From the NCBI GenBank assembly GCA_020832285.1, contig JAFIFB010000024.1:62001-126000 (forward strand): 64,000 nucleotides of DNA, read 5' to 3'. The position numbers were made by a program, and so were the translations under genes. The stretch is from Balneolaceae bacterium. Its GTDB lineage: Bacteria; Bacteroidota; Rhodothermia; Balneolales; Balneolaceae. How positions within the stretch are numbered: position 1 is the first letter of the stretch; each line of letters starts with the position of its first letter. Shown in pieces: positions 52,509 to 61,631 of the stretch. Below the pieces are notes generated by a model. It had not been told where the DNA came from. It made no database searches and was given only the letters and a program-made list of their open reading frames with translations.

Positions 52509-55442
52509 ATGCAAATTCAGTTTGGCCGTGAAAAGTTTTCATCCCGTCATATCGGCCCGGATGACAAGCAAATTGAAGAGATGCTCGAGTTCTGCGACGC
52601 GAAGACGATGGATCAATTGCTCAAAGAAACCATTCCTGCAAAAATCCGTCTCGACCATCCGCTTAATCTTCCTTCTGCTCTAAGCGAAGATGAATATCTG
52701 GCACACATTAAAGAGATCGCTTCGAAAAATAAGGTGTACAAATCGTTCATCGGAATGGGTTACTACGAGACTATCACTCCGAACGTTATCCTGAGAAATG
52801 TTCTGGAAAATCCTGGCTGGTATACTTCCTATACCCCGTATCAGGCAGAAGTTTCGCAGGGCCGGCTCGAAGCACTCATAAACTTTCAAACCATGGTAGC
52901 CGAACTGACCGGCATGCAGATCGCCAACGCTTCTCTTTTGGATGAAGGGACCTCTGCAGCCGAAGCCATTACTATGCTGCACGGACGGAGACGGGGCAAA
53001 AAGCGAAAGCAGGCCAACACCTTTTTTATCTCGGAAAACTGCCACCCGCAAACCATTTCGGTAATCAGAGGACGTACCGAACCGCTGGGCATCCGCCTAA
53101 AAGTTGGAAATCCCGATGATGCGGATGTTACCGACCCTGAGCTATTCGGTATTTTTCTGCAATACCCCGACACCAACGGGACCGTAAAAGATATTTCAGG
53201 CTTGATTGAAGCCGCTTCTGAAAACGACGTTTTTTCAGTTGTTGCGGCCGATCTTCTGAGCCTAACACTACTCACCCCTCCCGGTGATATGGGAGCAGAT
53301 GTTGTGGTCGGAACCACCCAGCGTTTTGGCGTTCCGATGGGGTATGGTGGTCCGCACGCCGCATACTTTGCCACACGCGAAGAGTTTAAACGGCAGATAC
53401 CGGGACGCATTATTGGTGCCACAAAAGATGCCGAGGGTAACCCTGCATTCCGGATGGCCCTGCAAACCCGCGAGCAGCACATCCGCAGGGAGAAAGCTAC
53501 CTCCAACATCTGTACCGCCCAGGTTTTACTGGCTGTTATCTCCGGCTTTTACGGTGTTTATCACGGACCGGAAGGACTTAAAAAAATTGCAGCCCGTATT
53601 CATGGTCTGACCAAAGTCGCGGCTGACGGCCTGCGCGATCTTGGCATGAAGGTACTGAATGAACTGTTTTTTGATACGCTCACGGTGGGTGGCCTCTCAG
53701 AAAAACAGATCTCGGCCATTCGTGAAGAAGCGCTTAAAAACAAAGTAAATTTCCGATTCGGAGATGACGGTATCGGCATTTCGTTTGACGAAGCCAAAAC
53801 ACCAGCCGATGTGAAGCTCGTACTCGATATTTTTGCCGCTGCCCTGGGGAAAGTCTCGTCCATGGACTTACAAAAAGCTTTTGAAACCGTCACTGTAAAA
53901 TACCCCCGGGCGCTCACACGTACATCAACATACATGGATCATCCGGTTTTTAACGAATTCCATTCCGAGCATGAAATGTTGCGCTATTTAAAAACGCTGG
54001 AAAACCGCGATTTGGATCTCACCCATGCAATGATTTCGCTCGGCTCCTGTACGATGAAACTGAATGCCACCGCAGAGATGATACCACTCACATGGCCCGA
54101 ATTTGGGAAGCTGCATCCATTTGTTCCGTCTGACCAGGCCCGGGGTTACCAACAAATATTTGATGAACTGGATTCCTGGCTTTCTGAGCTGACCGGTTTT
54201 GCAAAAGTTTCACTGCAGCCCAATTCCGGAGCGCAGGGAGAATTTGCCGGTTTGATGGCAATCCGGGCTTATCATCACGCAAATGACGATGTCGGCAGGG
54301 ATGTAACTATTGTACCATCTTCGGCCCACGGAACCAACCCTGCCAGTGCGGTAATGGCCGGAATGAATGTTGTTGTTACCAAGTGTGATGAACATGGCAA
54401 CATCGACCTGGACGATCTCAAAAAAAATGCGGAAAAATATAGTGAACGCCTCGCAGCGCTAATGATCACTTACCCCTCAACACACGGTGTGTTTGAAGAA
54501 GACATTCGTGAAATCTGTGACCTGATTCATCAGCATGGCGGCATGGTGTATATGGATGGTGCCAATATGAACGCACAGATTGGCTGGACCACTCCCAAAT
54601 TAGTGGGAGCAGACGTTTGTCATCTGAACCTGCACAAAACTTTTTGCATTCCACACGGAGGGGGCGGCCCCGGGGTTGGGCCTATCGGTGTGGTAGAGAA
54701 GCTCGTTCCATTTCTGCCGGGTCACGATATCATCCCCACTGGCGGCAAACAGGCAATGCCTGCAATAACTTCAGCTCCCTGGGGCAGTGCCAGCATTTTA
54801 ACCATCTCGCACGCCTTCATTCGCATGATGGGTGCCGAAGGGCTGAAAAAAGCTACAGAAGTGGCTATCCTGAATGCTAATTACTTGAAGGATCGACTGA
54901 AAAATCACTTCCCGGTTCTTTACACCGGCCGCGGCGGACGTACTGCTCATGAGTTTATAGTAGATATCCGGGGGTTTAAACAGAGCGCCGGAATTGAGGT
55001 AAATGATGTAGCAAAACGGCTGATAGATTATGGATTCCACCCACCCACTATGAGCTTTCCCGTGCCCGGTACACTTATGATCGAACCGACCGAAAGCGAA
55101 TCGAAAGAGGAGCTTGACCGGTTTTGCGATGCGATGATCGGCATCCGGAATGAGATCCGGGAAATTGAAGAAGGAAATTCTGACAAACAGGAGAATGTTC
55201 TGAAACATGCCCCACACACCACACGGGTGGTAATGGATGAGGAGTGGAATCGCCCATACTCCAGAGAAAAAGCCGTATTTCCGCTGCCCCATCTGAGGTT
55301 TAACAAGTTTTGGCCATCGGTAAGCCGTGTGGATGATGCTTACGGTGACAGAAACCTGATGTGCAGCTGCCTTCCGATTGAAGCCTATGCAGAAGGTCAA
55401 GAACCTGCCGCAGGAAGCATGGTTTATCCCGTGGAAAGCTAA
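52509..55442 (+). CDS. gcvP: Glycine dehydrogenase (decarboxylating), P protein
   Basis: A 977-residue full-length P protein of the glycine cleavage system: it decarboxylates glycine and passes the aminomethyl group to the H protein. The N-half starts 'FSSRHIGPDDKQIEEML' and has 'YTPYQAEVSQGRLEALINFQTM' and 'ANASLLDEGTSAAEAITM'; the C-half has 'GSCTMKLNATAEMIPLTWPEFG', 'QPNSGAQGEFAGLMAIRAYH', and the PLP lysine K710 in 'NLHKTFCIPHGGGGPGVGPIGV'. Both halves are fused, as in E. coli and eukaryotes, not split as in Bacillus. No gcvT or gcvH is adjacent in the window. Confidence 0.96.
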   Translation: MQIQFGREKFSSRHIGPDDKQIEEMLEFCDAKTMDQLLKETIPAKIRLDHPLNLPSALSEDEYLAHIKEIASKNKVYKSFIGMGYYETITPNVILRNVLENPGWYTSYTPYQAEVSQGRLEALINFQTMVAELTGMQIANASLLDEGTSAAEAITMLHGRRRGKKRKQANTFFISENCHPQTISVIRGRTEPLGIRLKVGNPDDADVTDPELFGIFLQYPDTNGTVKDISGLIEAASENDVFSVVAADLLSLTLLTPPGDMGADVVVGTTQRFGVPMGYGGPHAAYFATREEFKRQIPGRIIGATKDAEGNPAFRMALQTREQHIRREKATSNICTAQVLLAVISGFYGVYHGPEGLKKIAARIHGLTKVAADGLRDLGMKVLNELFFDTLTVGGLSEKQISAIREEALKNKVNFRFGDDGIGISFDEAKTPADVKLVLDIFAAALGKVSSMDLQKAFETVTVKYPRALTRTSTYMDHPVFNEFHSEHEMLRYLKTLENRDLDLTHAMISLGSCTMKLNATAEMIPLTWPEFGKLHPFVPSDQARGYQQIFDELDSWLSELTGFAKVSLQPNSGAQGEFAGLMAIRAYHHANDDVGRDVTIVPSSAHGTNPASAVMAGMNVVVTKCDEHGNIDLDDLKKNAEKYSERLAALMITYPSTHGVFEEDIREICDLIHQHGGMVYMDGANMNAQIGWTTPKLVGADVCHLNLHKTFCIPHGGGGPGVGPIGVVEKLVPFLPGHDIIPTGGKQAMPAITSAPWGSASILTISHAFIRMMGAEGLKKATEVAILNANYLKDRLKNHFPVLYTGRGGRTAHEFIVDIRGFKQSAGIEVNDVAKRLIDYGFHPPTMSFPVPGTLMIEPTESESKEELDRFCDAMIGIRNEIREIEEGNSDKQENVLKHAPHTTRVVMDEEWNRPYSREKAVFPLPHLRFNKFWPSVSRVDDAYGDRNLMCSCLPIEAYAEGQEPAAGSMVYPVES

Positions 55443-56141
55443 AAACCAAACAACCACTGCTCGCCTGACGAATTCCGCGTATGCGGTTCGTCTGGCGAAT
55501 TCTTCACCCTCTTCAAATTATATACCTGCCGCGAATCAACAATACAGATCGTAACAGGCGCTCCACAACACTCAACAAACAAGCTGGGTCGACAGGCAAC
55601 TTGTGGGCAGACCTCTAAATCTATCAGGTAATACAAAACCGCAGCTGGAAAATCTCAACATTTAGCGATTAACCTTGAAGTAGAGTTTGCCTGTAAAATG
55701 TTATTGAACATCTTATTTGCTGTTGATCAAAACAAGCTGACAGGAGGCTAAATTGAACAACCAAGATATTGTTATGATTGAACGATTTATGAGATATTCG
55801 ATATTCGACGTAGCGATTTTAATGTCCATCAAATCGAATATAGTTGCGTCGTTACATCTTAATAAATCGAATATCATGGACTGGCGGTTGATAATTTTTT
55901 CGATATCAGAACAAACAAAAATAGTCCTGTTTATGAAATCAAAAAAAGCAGAACCTACAAAGTAAATTCCGCTTGTTTCCGCATGCTATGGCTCAGAAAA
56001 TGAGTTGCCTTATTCTCAACCTCGTCCGATACTCGACATTATAAACATTACTACATATCTTTTCGAAACGCGACCCTGCACACCATTGTTGATTTGATAT
56101 AACCGATAAAAAATCATGATCACTTAAATAAATTACGAGAT
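55443..56141. other. Intergenic region after gcvP
   Basis: 699 bases. A hairpin follows gcvP at 55461-55498. An AGGAGG site at about 55742-55747 precedes a TTG-started frame of 70 codons (55753-55965), but the protein contains repeated 'tcgaatat' motifs and resembles no family, so I do not call it. The last 150 bases before 56142 should contain the promoter of the oxidoreductase gene. Confidence 0.5.
55461..55498 (+). terminator. Hairpin after gcvP
   Basis: TCGCCTGACGAA (55461-55472) pairs with TTCGTCTGGCGA (55487-55498) with a single mismatch, and inside it CCGC/GCGG forms a second stem. No T-run follows directly, so factor-independent termination is uncertain; it may protect the 3' end. 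Confidence 0.5.
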
Positions 56142-57098
56142 ATGAATAGCGAGATGAATGCTGCATTTTTTGAAAAGTATGGAGAGCCTGATGTTGTAAA
56201 AACGGGTAAATTACCAAAACCTGAACCTGGAGAAGCAGAGGTACTGGTCCGAGTGAAATCGGCGGGGGTTAACCCGGTGGATACCGCTATTGTGCGCGGA
56301 CTTATGAAGGAGAAGATTCACGCAGAATTTCCGGCAGTACCCGGATGGGATTTGGCCGGAAAGGTTGAGGAGACCGGATTTGCCGCGCGCCGGTTCAAAC
56401 CGGGAGATGAGGTGTATGCGTATGTCCGCAGGCCTTTTATTGGGCAAGGCACATTTGCGGAGTATGTGGCCATACCGGAAAGTTACCTGGCACTGCGACC
56501 CCAAAACATATCGATGGAGGAGGCGGGCGGAATTCCGCTGGTCGGACTCACCGCCTACCAGTCGCTCTTTGATGCAGGCAACCTTCAACAGGGGCAAATA
56601 GTACTGATTCTTGGAGCCTCAGGAGGTGTGGGGACATTTGCCATTCAGCTCGCAAAAACAAAAGGGGTTGAGGTGATTGGCGTTGCCAGTGAGAAAAATC
56701 ACAACTATATGAAGGAACTGGGCGCCGATCACACGATTGATTACAACGACAACCACGTGGGTGAGGCAGTCTCCGCCATTGCACCCGGAGGAGTGAATCT
56801 CATTTATGACTGTTCCCGCGGAGTCGCGTTTGGGCAGGTGATGGAAACAGGTGTGCTCAAAAAGGGCGGCAAGATTGTGTCCATTACCAAAAGCAAGCCT
56901 GACATCAGTGATGATATTGATTTCAGTTATGTTTTTGTGGAACCGAATGCACGGCAGCTTGAGCGCATAAGTGAACTGGCCGATGAGGGCAGTATCCGGG
57001 TTCCCGTCACAAAAAGCTACTCCCTGGATGATGTTCCGGAGGCGCTGAAGGCCATCGAAAAACTGCACACACGAGGTAAGATTGTAATTACTCTTTAA
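56142..57098 (+). CDS. NADPH:quinone-oxidoreductase-like zinc-free alcohol dehydrogenase superfamily protein
   Basis: A 318-residue medium-chain dehydrogenase/reductase. The GroES-like domain reads 'VLVRVKSAGVNPVDTAIVRG', 'PAVPGWDLAGKVEETG', 'FKPGDEVYAYV' and 'GTFAEYVAIPESYLALRPQNIS'; the Rossmann part has 'GQIVLILGASGGVGTFAIQLAKTKG' (key part G-A-S-G-G-V-G) for NADPH and 'LGADHTIDYN'. The zinc cysteines of alcohol dehydrogenases are absent, which fits quinone/enone reductases. Start may be the first Met or Met5 ('MNAAFFEKYGEP'). Confidence 0.9.
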   Translation: MNSEMNAAFFEKYGEPDVVKTGKLPKPEPGEAEVLVRVKSAGVNPVDTAIVRGLMKEKIHAEFPAVPGWDLAGKVEETGFAARRFKPGDEVYAYVRRPFIGQGTFAEYVAIPESYLALRPQNISMEEAGGIPLVGLTAYQSLFDAGNLQQGQIVLILGASGGVGTFAIQLAKTKGVEVIGVASEKNHNYMKELGADHTIDYNDNHVGEAVSAIAPGGVNLIYDCSRGVAFGQVMETGVLKKGGKIVSITKSKPDISDDIDFSYVFVEPNARQLERISELADEGSIRVPVTKSYSLDDVPEALKAIEKLHTRGKIVITL

Positions 57099-57139
57099 TG
57101 CAGCGTGAAGATTAACCGTTGTAAGTGCGAAGAGACATC

Positions 57140-57278
57140 TTGTGTTATGTCAAAGATAAAACGTCGGGTTAAGTCATCTGACGAGTTTTTCAAAAAATAT
57201 TCCAATGTAGATGATTGGGATGATCCCGGAACGACTCGCCTGATGACTCTCTCAAACTTTTACAGTTGACACGACACT
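57140..57278. repeat. MITE-like hairpin element, copy 3
   Basis: In reverse orientation to copy 1 and nearly identical to it. Ends are TT|GTGTTATGTCAA and TTGACACGACAC|TT, so the flanking pair is TT instead of TA on both sides. It lies 42 bases after the oxidoreductase stop and 7 bases before the stop of the convergent DUF429 gene, so it separates two converging transcripts. Confidence 0.8.
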
Positions 57279-57284
57279 TGATTT

Positions 57285-57992
57285 TCAAATATAATGAATA
57301 GCCATTTTAAGGCCTTTCGAATCTTCAGGAGGGTTACTGGGGAGGGTTTTGATGGTTTTAGCCAGTGATTGTTTGGCAGCCAGGGCGAGCGCCATCGAAT
57401 CCACAATATCATCCTCTTCAACTTCATTGCGCCGATATTCCTCTTTGATCTCCCGAAAAAAATCAGCCGCAATTTTCTCTGTTTTCCGGATCAGATCCAG
57501 CCGGTGACGAAGTCCTTTTTTAGTGTTTTTCTTCTGGAAAATCATACCGCCGTTCAGGTTCATAAAAAGCAGTTCAGGATGACTTTCGAACAACTTTTCC
57601 TGAAGCTCCGGTGTTTCGGCTAAAAAACGATCCAGCACCCTTATTTTTGGTGTGATGTTCCACGCCTGCACCGTCAGTTTTTTCTCGGTGTATTCGAAAC
57701 TTTCCATATTGGCTTCCACGTATGATGGAGCGTGAAGTGCAGGACGTATTGGAGGACTGAATACACTGGATGCGTACTCTGCTCCCAGCTTTTTTCGAAG
57801 CAGTTCATCACATTCGCGTGTGTACTTTTCATCCTCCAGTCCAATCGGCATGTCGATAAAAATACGCCCGAAATCATTGAGCGTTCTGAACAGATCTTCA
57901 TCTGAACGGATAATTTCATATCGCGGATTTTCCTCGTCAAAGGTTGTCAGTATCCATCCGGCTTTACAGCCATCAATTCCGGCAGTTTTCAA
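57285..57992 (-). CDS. DUF429 family protein
   Basis: A 235-residue protein of the DUF429 family, which has an RNase H-like fold and is predicted to be a nuclease. Marks: 'AGIDGCKAGWILTTFDEE' at the start (first acidic residue of the fold), 'IFIDMPIGLED' (second), 'SSVFSPPIRPALH', 'ESHPELLFMNLNGG' and 'DDIVDSMALALAA' near the end (last acid). No neighbour suggests a pathway. The gene end is only 7 bases from a MITE-like element. Confidence 0.85.
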   Translation of the reverse strand: MKTAGIDGCKAGWILTTFDEENPRYEIIRSDEDLFRTLNDFGRIFIDMPIGLEDEKYTRECDELLRKKLGAEYASSVFSPPIRPALHAPSYVEANMESFEYTEKKLTVQAWNITPKIRVLDRFLAETPELQEKLFESHPELLFMNLNGGMIFQKKNTKKGLRHRLDLIRKTEKIAADFFREIKEEYRRNEVEEDDIVDSMALALAAKQSLAKTIKTLPSNPPEDSKGLKMAIHYI

Positions 57993-58110
57993 TGTGGTAA
58001 TATTTTAAGGTAAAATGATTTTTTCAGGAAATCGATCTTTTAACAAAAAAAACATTAATTTTGGCCGTTCATCACAATACAGAAATTTTTCCAAAATCAA
58101 TTTTCAAATG

Positions 58111-59886
58111 TTAACTCAAAACCGATTTTCGCAGTGATATGTGTAATTCTTTAAGCTGTTTTTCATCCACAACATCGGGTGAGTTATCCATCATACTTTG
58201 AGCCCGCTGGTTTTTCGGGAATGCGATCACATCCCGCAGACTTTGAGCACCAGCCATCAGCATAACAATACGATCGAGTCCAAGTGCAATTCCACCGTGC
58301 GGAGGCGCACCGTACCGAAACGCATCGAGTAAAAAGCCAAATTTGTTCTGGGCTTCTTCTTCATCAATACCGAGAATACCAAATACTTTTTGCTGCAGCG
58401 AAGTATTATGAATCCGGATAGATCCTCCGCCGATTTCATTCCCATTCAGAACCAAATCGTATGCTCTGGCATTCACTTTTTCAGGTTCTTCATCCAACAG
58501 ATGCATGTCATCATCAACCGGAGCAGTAAACGGATGATGCAGTGAATGATAGCGAAGGTCTTCTTTTGACCATTCAAACAGCGGGAATTCTGTCACCCAT
58601 AAAAAGCGGGTTTGTGATTCATCAATCAGATCAAAATCGTGGCCGGCCATCAGTCGGAGTGCTCCCATCTGGTGATACACTTCGGGAGCGGGGCCTGCAA
58701 GAATTAGCACCAGATCACCCTCTTTTGCACCGGAGGTATCGGCCATCTTCTGCATGGTTTCATCATCCAGAAATTTACCCACACTGCATGTAATCTCTTC
58801 TTCTGTTTTCTTCATAAAAATCATTCCGGCCGCACCGGTCTGCGACTGCACCCGTTCGGTGAGACGGTCAAGTGCACCACGCCCCAGTGTTCCCTGCCCC
58901 GGTACAGTAATTGAGAGTACGCGTCCGCCTTTTTCAACTGTACTTTTGAAAATTTTGAATCCTGAATTCGCCACATCATCCGAGATATCATTCAGTTCCA
59001 CACCAAAACGGAGATCGGGTTTGTCGGAGCCGTATCGCTGAAGTGCCTCTTTGTACGTAAGTCTGGGGAACGGGGTCTTCACATCCACATCTTTATATTT
59101 CTTCCAGATCCCGGACATCAGCGCTTCATGTTCGGCGTAGATCATTTCTTCATTTACAAAAGACATCTCCACATCCACCTGGGTAAATTCGGGCTGACGG
59201 TCGGCACGGAGGTCTTCATCACGAAAACATTTCACAATCTGAAAATAGCGGTCGAAACCGGAGACCATCAGAAGCTGCTTGTATGTCTGTGGGCTTTGCG
59301 GCAGTGCAAAAAACTTTCCGGCATTCACACGGCTGGGCACGAGATAGTCGCGGGCGCCTTCGGGGGTGGAACGCATCAGTACGGGTGTCTCCACTTCTGC
59401 GTATTTTCGTTCGTGGTAAAAGCTGCGAATGGTGTGATAGAGGTCAGACCTCATCAGCAGATTCTTTTGAATTTCGGGCCTGCGAAGATCCAGGTAGCGG
59501 TAGCGCAGGCGCACTTCTTCATTGGTGGGAATGCCGTCTTTGATCTCGAACGGTGGAGTTTCGGCTTTTGAATATACTATCAGCTCCGTCACCTCCACTT
59601 CCACTTCGCCAGTACCCATAGCCTGGTTGATTGTTTCTTTATCCCTTTCAAGCACCTTACCTTTCACCCCGATGGTATATTCCGGGCGGAGCTGCTCTGC
59701 CTTTCCGTGCAGATCTTTATTGGTTTCATCAAACACAATCTGAGTAATCCCGAATCGGTCCCTGAGGTCAATAAATATCAAACCACCCAGGTCACGGCGA
59801 GTGGAGATCCAGCCATTCAGTACTACTTCCTCTCCCTTGTTTTTTAGTGATAGTTCTCCACATGTATGGGTTCGTAACCAGCTCAT
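58111..59886 (-). CDS. aspS: Aspartate--tRNA ligase
   Basis: A 591-residue class IIb synthetase with the bacterial-type GAD insertion domain. N-terminal OB fold 'VVLNGWISTRRDLGGLIFIDLRDRFG', class II motif 1 region 'RPEIQKNLLMRSDLYHTIRSFYHERKYAEVETP', motif 2 'KCFRDEDLRADRQPEFTQVDVEMSF', GAD domain about residues 300-410, and motif 3 'GAPPHGGIALGLDRIVMLMAGAQSLRDVIAFPK' (key part G-L-D-R). Normal length. It may be discriminating or not; the AsnRS/GatCAB status cannot be judged from this window. Confidence 0.97.
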   Translation of the reverse strand: MSWLRTHTCGELSLKNKGEEVVLNGWISTRRDLGGLIFIDLRDRFGITQIVFDETNKDLHGKAEQLRPEYTIGVKGKVLERDKETINQAMGTGEVEVEVTELIVYSKAETPPFEIKDGIPTNEEVRLRYRYLDLRRPEIQKNLLMRSDLYHTIRSFYHERKYAEVETPVLMRSTPEGARDYLVPSRVNAGKFFALPQSPQTYKQLLMVSGFDRYFQIVKCFRDEDLRADRQPEFTQVDVEMSFVNEEMIYAEHEALMSGIWKKYKDVDVKTPFPRLTYKEALQRYGSDKPDLRFGVELNDISDDVANSGFKIFKSTVEKGGRVLSITVPGQGTLGRGALDRLTERVQSQTGAAGMIFMKKTEEEITCSVGKFLDDETMQKMADTSGAKEGDLVLILAGPAPEVYHQMGALRLMAGHDFDLIDESQTRFLWVTEFPLFEWSKEDLRYHSLHHPFTAPVDDDMHLLDEEPEKVNARAYDLVLNGNEIGGGSIRIHNTSLQQKVFGILGIDEEEAQNKFGFLLDAFRYGAPPHGGIALGLDRIVMLMAGAQSLRDVIAFPKNQRAQSMMDNSPDVVDEKQLKELHISLRKSVLS

Positions 59887-60497
59887 AAAGTAAATTTGAT
59901 TTAAATCGTTTTAATCGTTTCCAGTTTAGTCGCCAAAAATAAAGAATCTGGCAACCATTCGCCTACTACAACTTAAAAGTTTTATTATATCTGATTTTGA
60001 ACACCCGACGCAGGTGTTTAACGGCTCGAACTTAAATAACCTGACAGCGACCGCGGCGGGTGCTGCCAGGTGACGGAAAAATTTTGCCCAAGGCATCCCT
60101 TGGGGCAAGGCCGATTAAGTTTCAATTCCTTCATAACATTAATTTACGACTGATGAAATTTTTCTATACGTCACCCATCAGCCACACTATCCCAACAAAT
60201 TGATTCAAGACCAGGCAAATCTCAATCAAAAACGAATAAGAAAATTCCAATTGACACCTCCTTCTTCCTTATTATCCGGTTCCAGTATACCGCCTGCTTT
60301 CTTCTCAAAAAATTGAACTAAATGAGATTTTTTTGTATGAAATTTTCATTAATAATTTTCTTTACATTTACAAATAATAAAGTATATTCTGAAACAGAGC
60401 GGTTTAATAGAATAGAGTTAATATTTACGGTTTGACCATCTTCCGGCAGCCATTCAGCATGTTTTTTCAGGCCGGACATTTAAAGTGTACAATAACC
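59887..60497. other. Intergenic region between aspS and the LuxR-type gene
   Basis: 611 bases between divergent genes. At 60004-60116 lie three nested hairpins: 'aacacc'/'ggtgtt', 'acctgacagc'/'gctgccaggt', and 'gcccaaggcatcccttggggc', the last matching a string inside MITE-like copy 4. The stretch 60330-60430 is AT-rich and likely holds the regulator promoter. No gene is supported. Confidence 0.55.
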
Positions 60498-61142
60498 ATG
60501 AAAGCAATTAACCTGATAATAGCAGAGAGCCTTGATCTATACAGGCTTGGTATAAAAACTGCTCTTGATAATAACAGTCGATTTCGCATCATTGCATCTG
60601 TTAGAACCCGTAAAGATCTTGTCAATACCTTTCGGAACGAGTCAGATGCGATCTGTCTTATATCATCAGGTATCCAGGATGGCAATATTCATGAAATTAT
60701 GAAGGAACTGAGGCAAATTCAGCCTACCGTTACCGTAGTTGTAATTTCCAACTCAACGGAAATGACTCACCTGAACCAATGTATAAAAGCCGGGGTAAAA
60801 GGGTACTTTACCAGAAATGTTTCTGAAGATGAACTGAATGATTTGCTGCTAACTGTAGCATCGGGCAGTCAGGCTTTCAGTAAGTCTGTTTCTCAACTGA
60901 TGATTGGCAAATATACCGACCTGGCTAAGCGCATTCAAACCACAAATAAGAACGGAATCACAAAACGGGAACGTGAAATTCTGAAACTAATAGTAGACGG
61001 TTATACCAGTTCTGAAATTGCAAATCTTTTATATATCAGTACCAGGACAGTAGAAACCCACCGGTCTAACATCATGAATAAACTTGATTTAAAAAATACA
61101 GCTGCCCTTGTTCGCTATGCCATTGAAGAAAATCTATCCTGA
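60498..61142 (+). CDS. LuxR-type regulator with a pseudo-receiver domain
   Basis: A 214-residue NarL/FixJ-type regulator when started at the ATG at 60498 ('MKAINLIIAESLDLYRLGIK'); a longer frame from 60432 adds 22 residues without family likeness. The N-half has the receiver layout, but the acid pair is 'ES' ('LIIAESLDL'), the phospho-acceptor aspartate position reads Ser in 'ICLISSGIQDG', and the conserved lysine near 'KGYFTRN' is Arg. It should not be phosphorylated in the standard way. The C-half is a normal LuxR helix-turn-helix: 'TKREREILKLIVDGYTSSEIANLLYISTRTVETHRSNIMNKL' (key parts T-x-R-E-x-E-I-L and V-x-x-H-x-x-N-I). A terminator follows at 61258. Confidence 0.88.
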   Translation: MKAINLIIAESLDLYRLGIKTALDNNSRFRIIASVRTRKDLVNTFRNESDAICLISSGIQDGNIHEIMKELRQIQPTVTVVVISNSTEMTHLNQCIKAGVKGYFTRNVSEDELNDLLLTVASGSQAFSKSVSQLMIGKYTDLAKRIQTTNKNGITKREREILKLIVDGYTSSEIANLLYISTRTVETHRSNIMNKLDLKNTAALVRYAIEENLS

Positions 61143-61162
61143 GTAAAAATACGTATTTTTAC
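61143..61162. repeat. Perfect 20-base palindrome after the regulator stop
   Basis: GTAAAAATACGTATTTTTAC equals its own reverse complement and begins within two bases of the stop codon. It may be an operator or an A/T-rich hairpin. Confidence 0.8.
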
Positions 61163-61257
61163 GTACGCAAATTACGTTCAAATACTTATTGCAGAAAGCA
61201 CTTGATATAAATATGTTAAATTTGCAAATGGGGTAATAGCCGTCTGTAGATGATATT

Positions 61258-61295
61258 TAGCAGCATTCTTTGGTCGGAATGCTGCTAATTTTTTT
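61258..61295 (+). terminator. Rho-independent terminator downstream of the LuxR-type gene
   Basis: TAGCAGCATTC (61258-61268) pairs perfectly with GAATGCTGCTA (61277-61287) and is followed by seven T. It lies 116 bases after the regulator stop, so the transcript has a long 3' tail or a separate short RNA is made. Confidence 0.85.
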
Positions 61296-61518
61296 AGCTT
61301 TAAGGCAATTATTCCTCCCTCTACTTTCAAGTGCCCAATTAATGATCAGTTATATACCTGGCACAGAAATAATCTCATCAATGTAAATAATACAACTAAC
61401 GGAAAGGTTATAGCAATCCATTTTCTGCACTATTCTGAATGACTGATACCTGATTTTTGGAATAAATTAACCAGAATGAACTAACAAAAACAGAATCAGC
61501 TCTTTGACCTTTTTAACA

Positions 61519-61552
61519 TAAAAAGCCGCACCCTGAAATTCAGAATGCGGCT
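61519..61552 (-). terminator. Terminator of the tRNA-Met gene
   Basis: On the minus strand AGCCGCA pairs with TGCGGCT (61546-61552 with 61524-61530) and is followed by five T. It starts six bases after the tRNA end. Confidence 0.75.
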
Positions 61553-61557
61553 CTTTG

Positions 61558-61631
61558 TAGCGTGGGAGGGACTTGAACCCTCGACCTCCGGGTTATGAAT
61601 CCGACGCTCTTACCACCTGAGCTACCACGCC
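61558..61631 (-). tRNA. tRNA-Met (anticodon CAT)
   Basis: 74 bases with acceptor stem GGCGTGG/CCACGCT, D-arm 'GCTCAGGTGGTAAGAGC', anticodon loop TTCATAA, and T-arm 'GAGGGTTCAAGTCCCTC', discriminator A. CCA is not encoded. The anticodon stem lacks the three G:C pairs of initiator tRNA, so elongator Met is more likely; an Ile2 (lysidine) tRNA has the same CAT anticodon but usually a different acceptor stem. Confidence 0.92.

Noticed and set aside
55753-55965. 70-codon TTG-started frame preceded by an AGGAGG site
   Set aside because: The DNA consists partly of repeated 'tcgaatat' strings and the protein resembles no family. A good Shine-Dalgarno alone is not enough, as these bacteria rely on it little.
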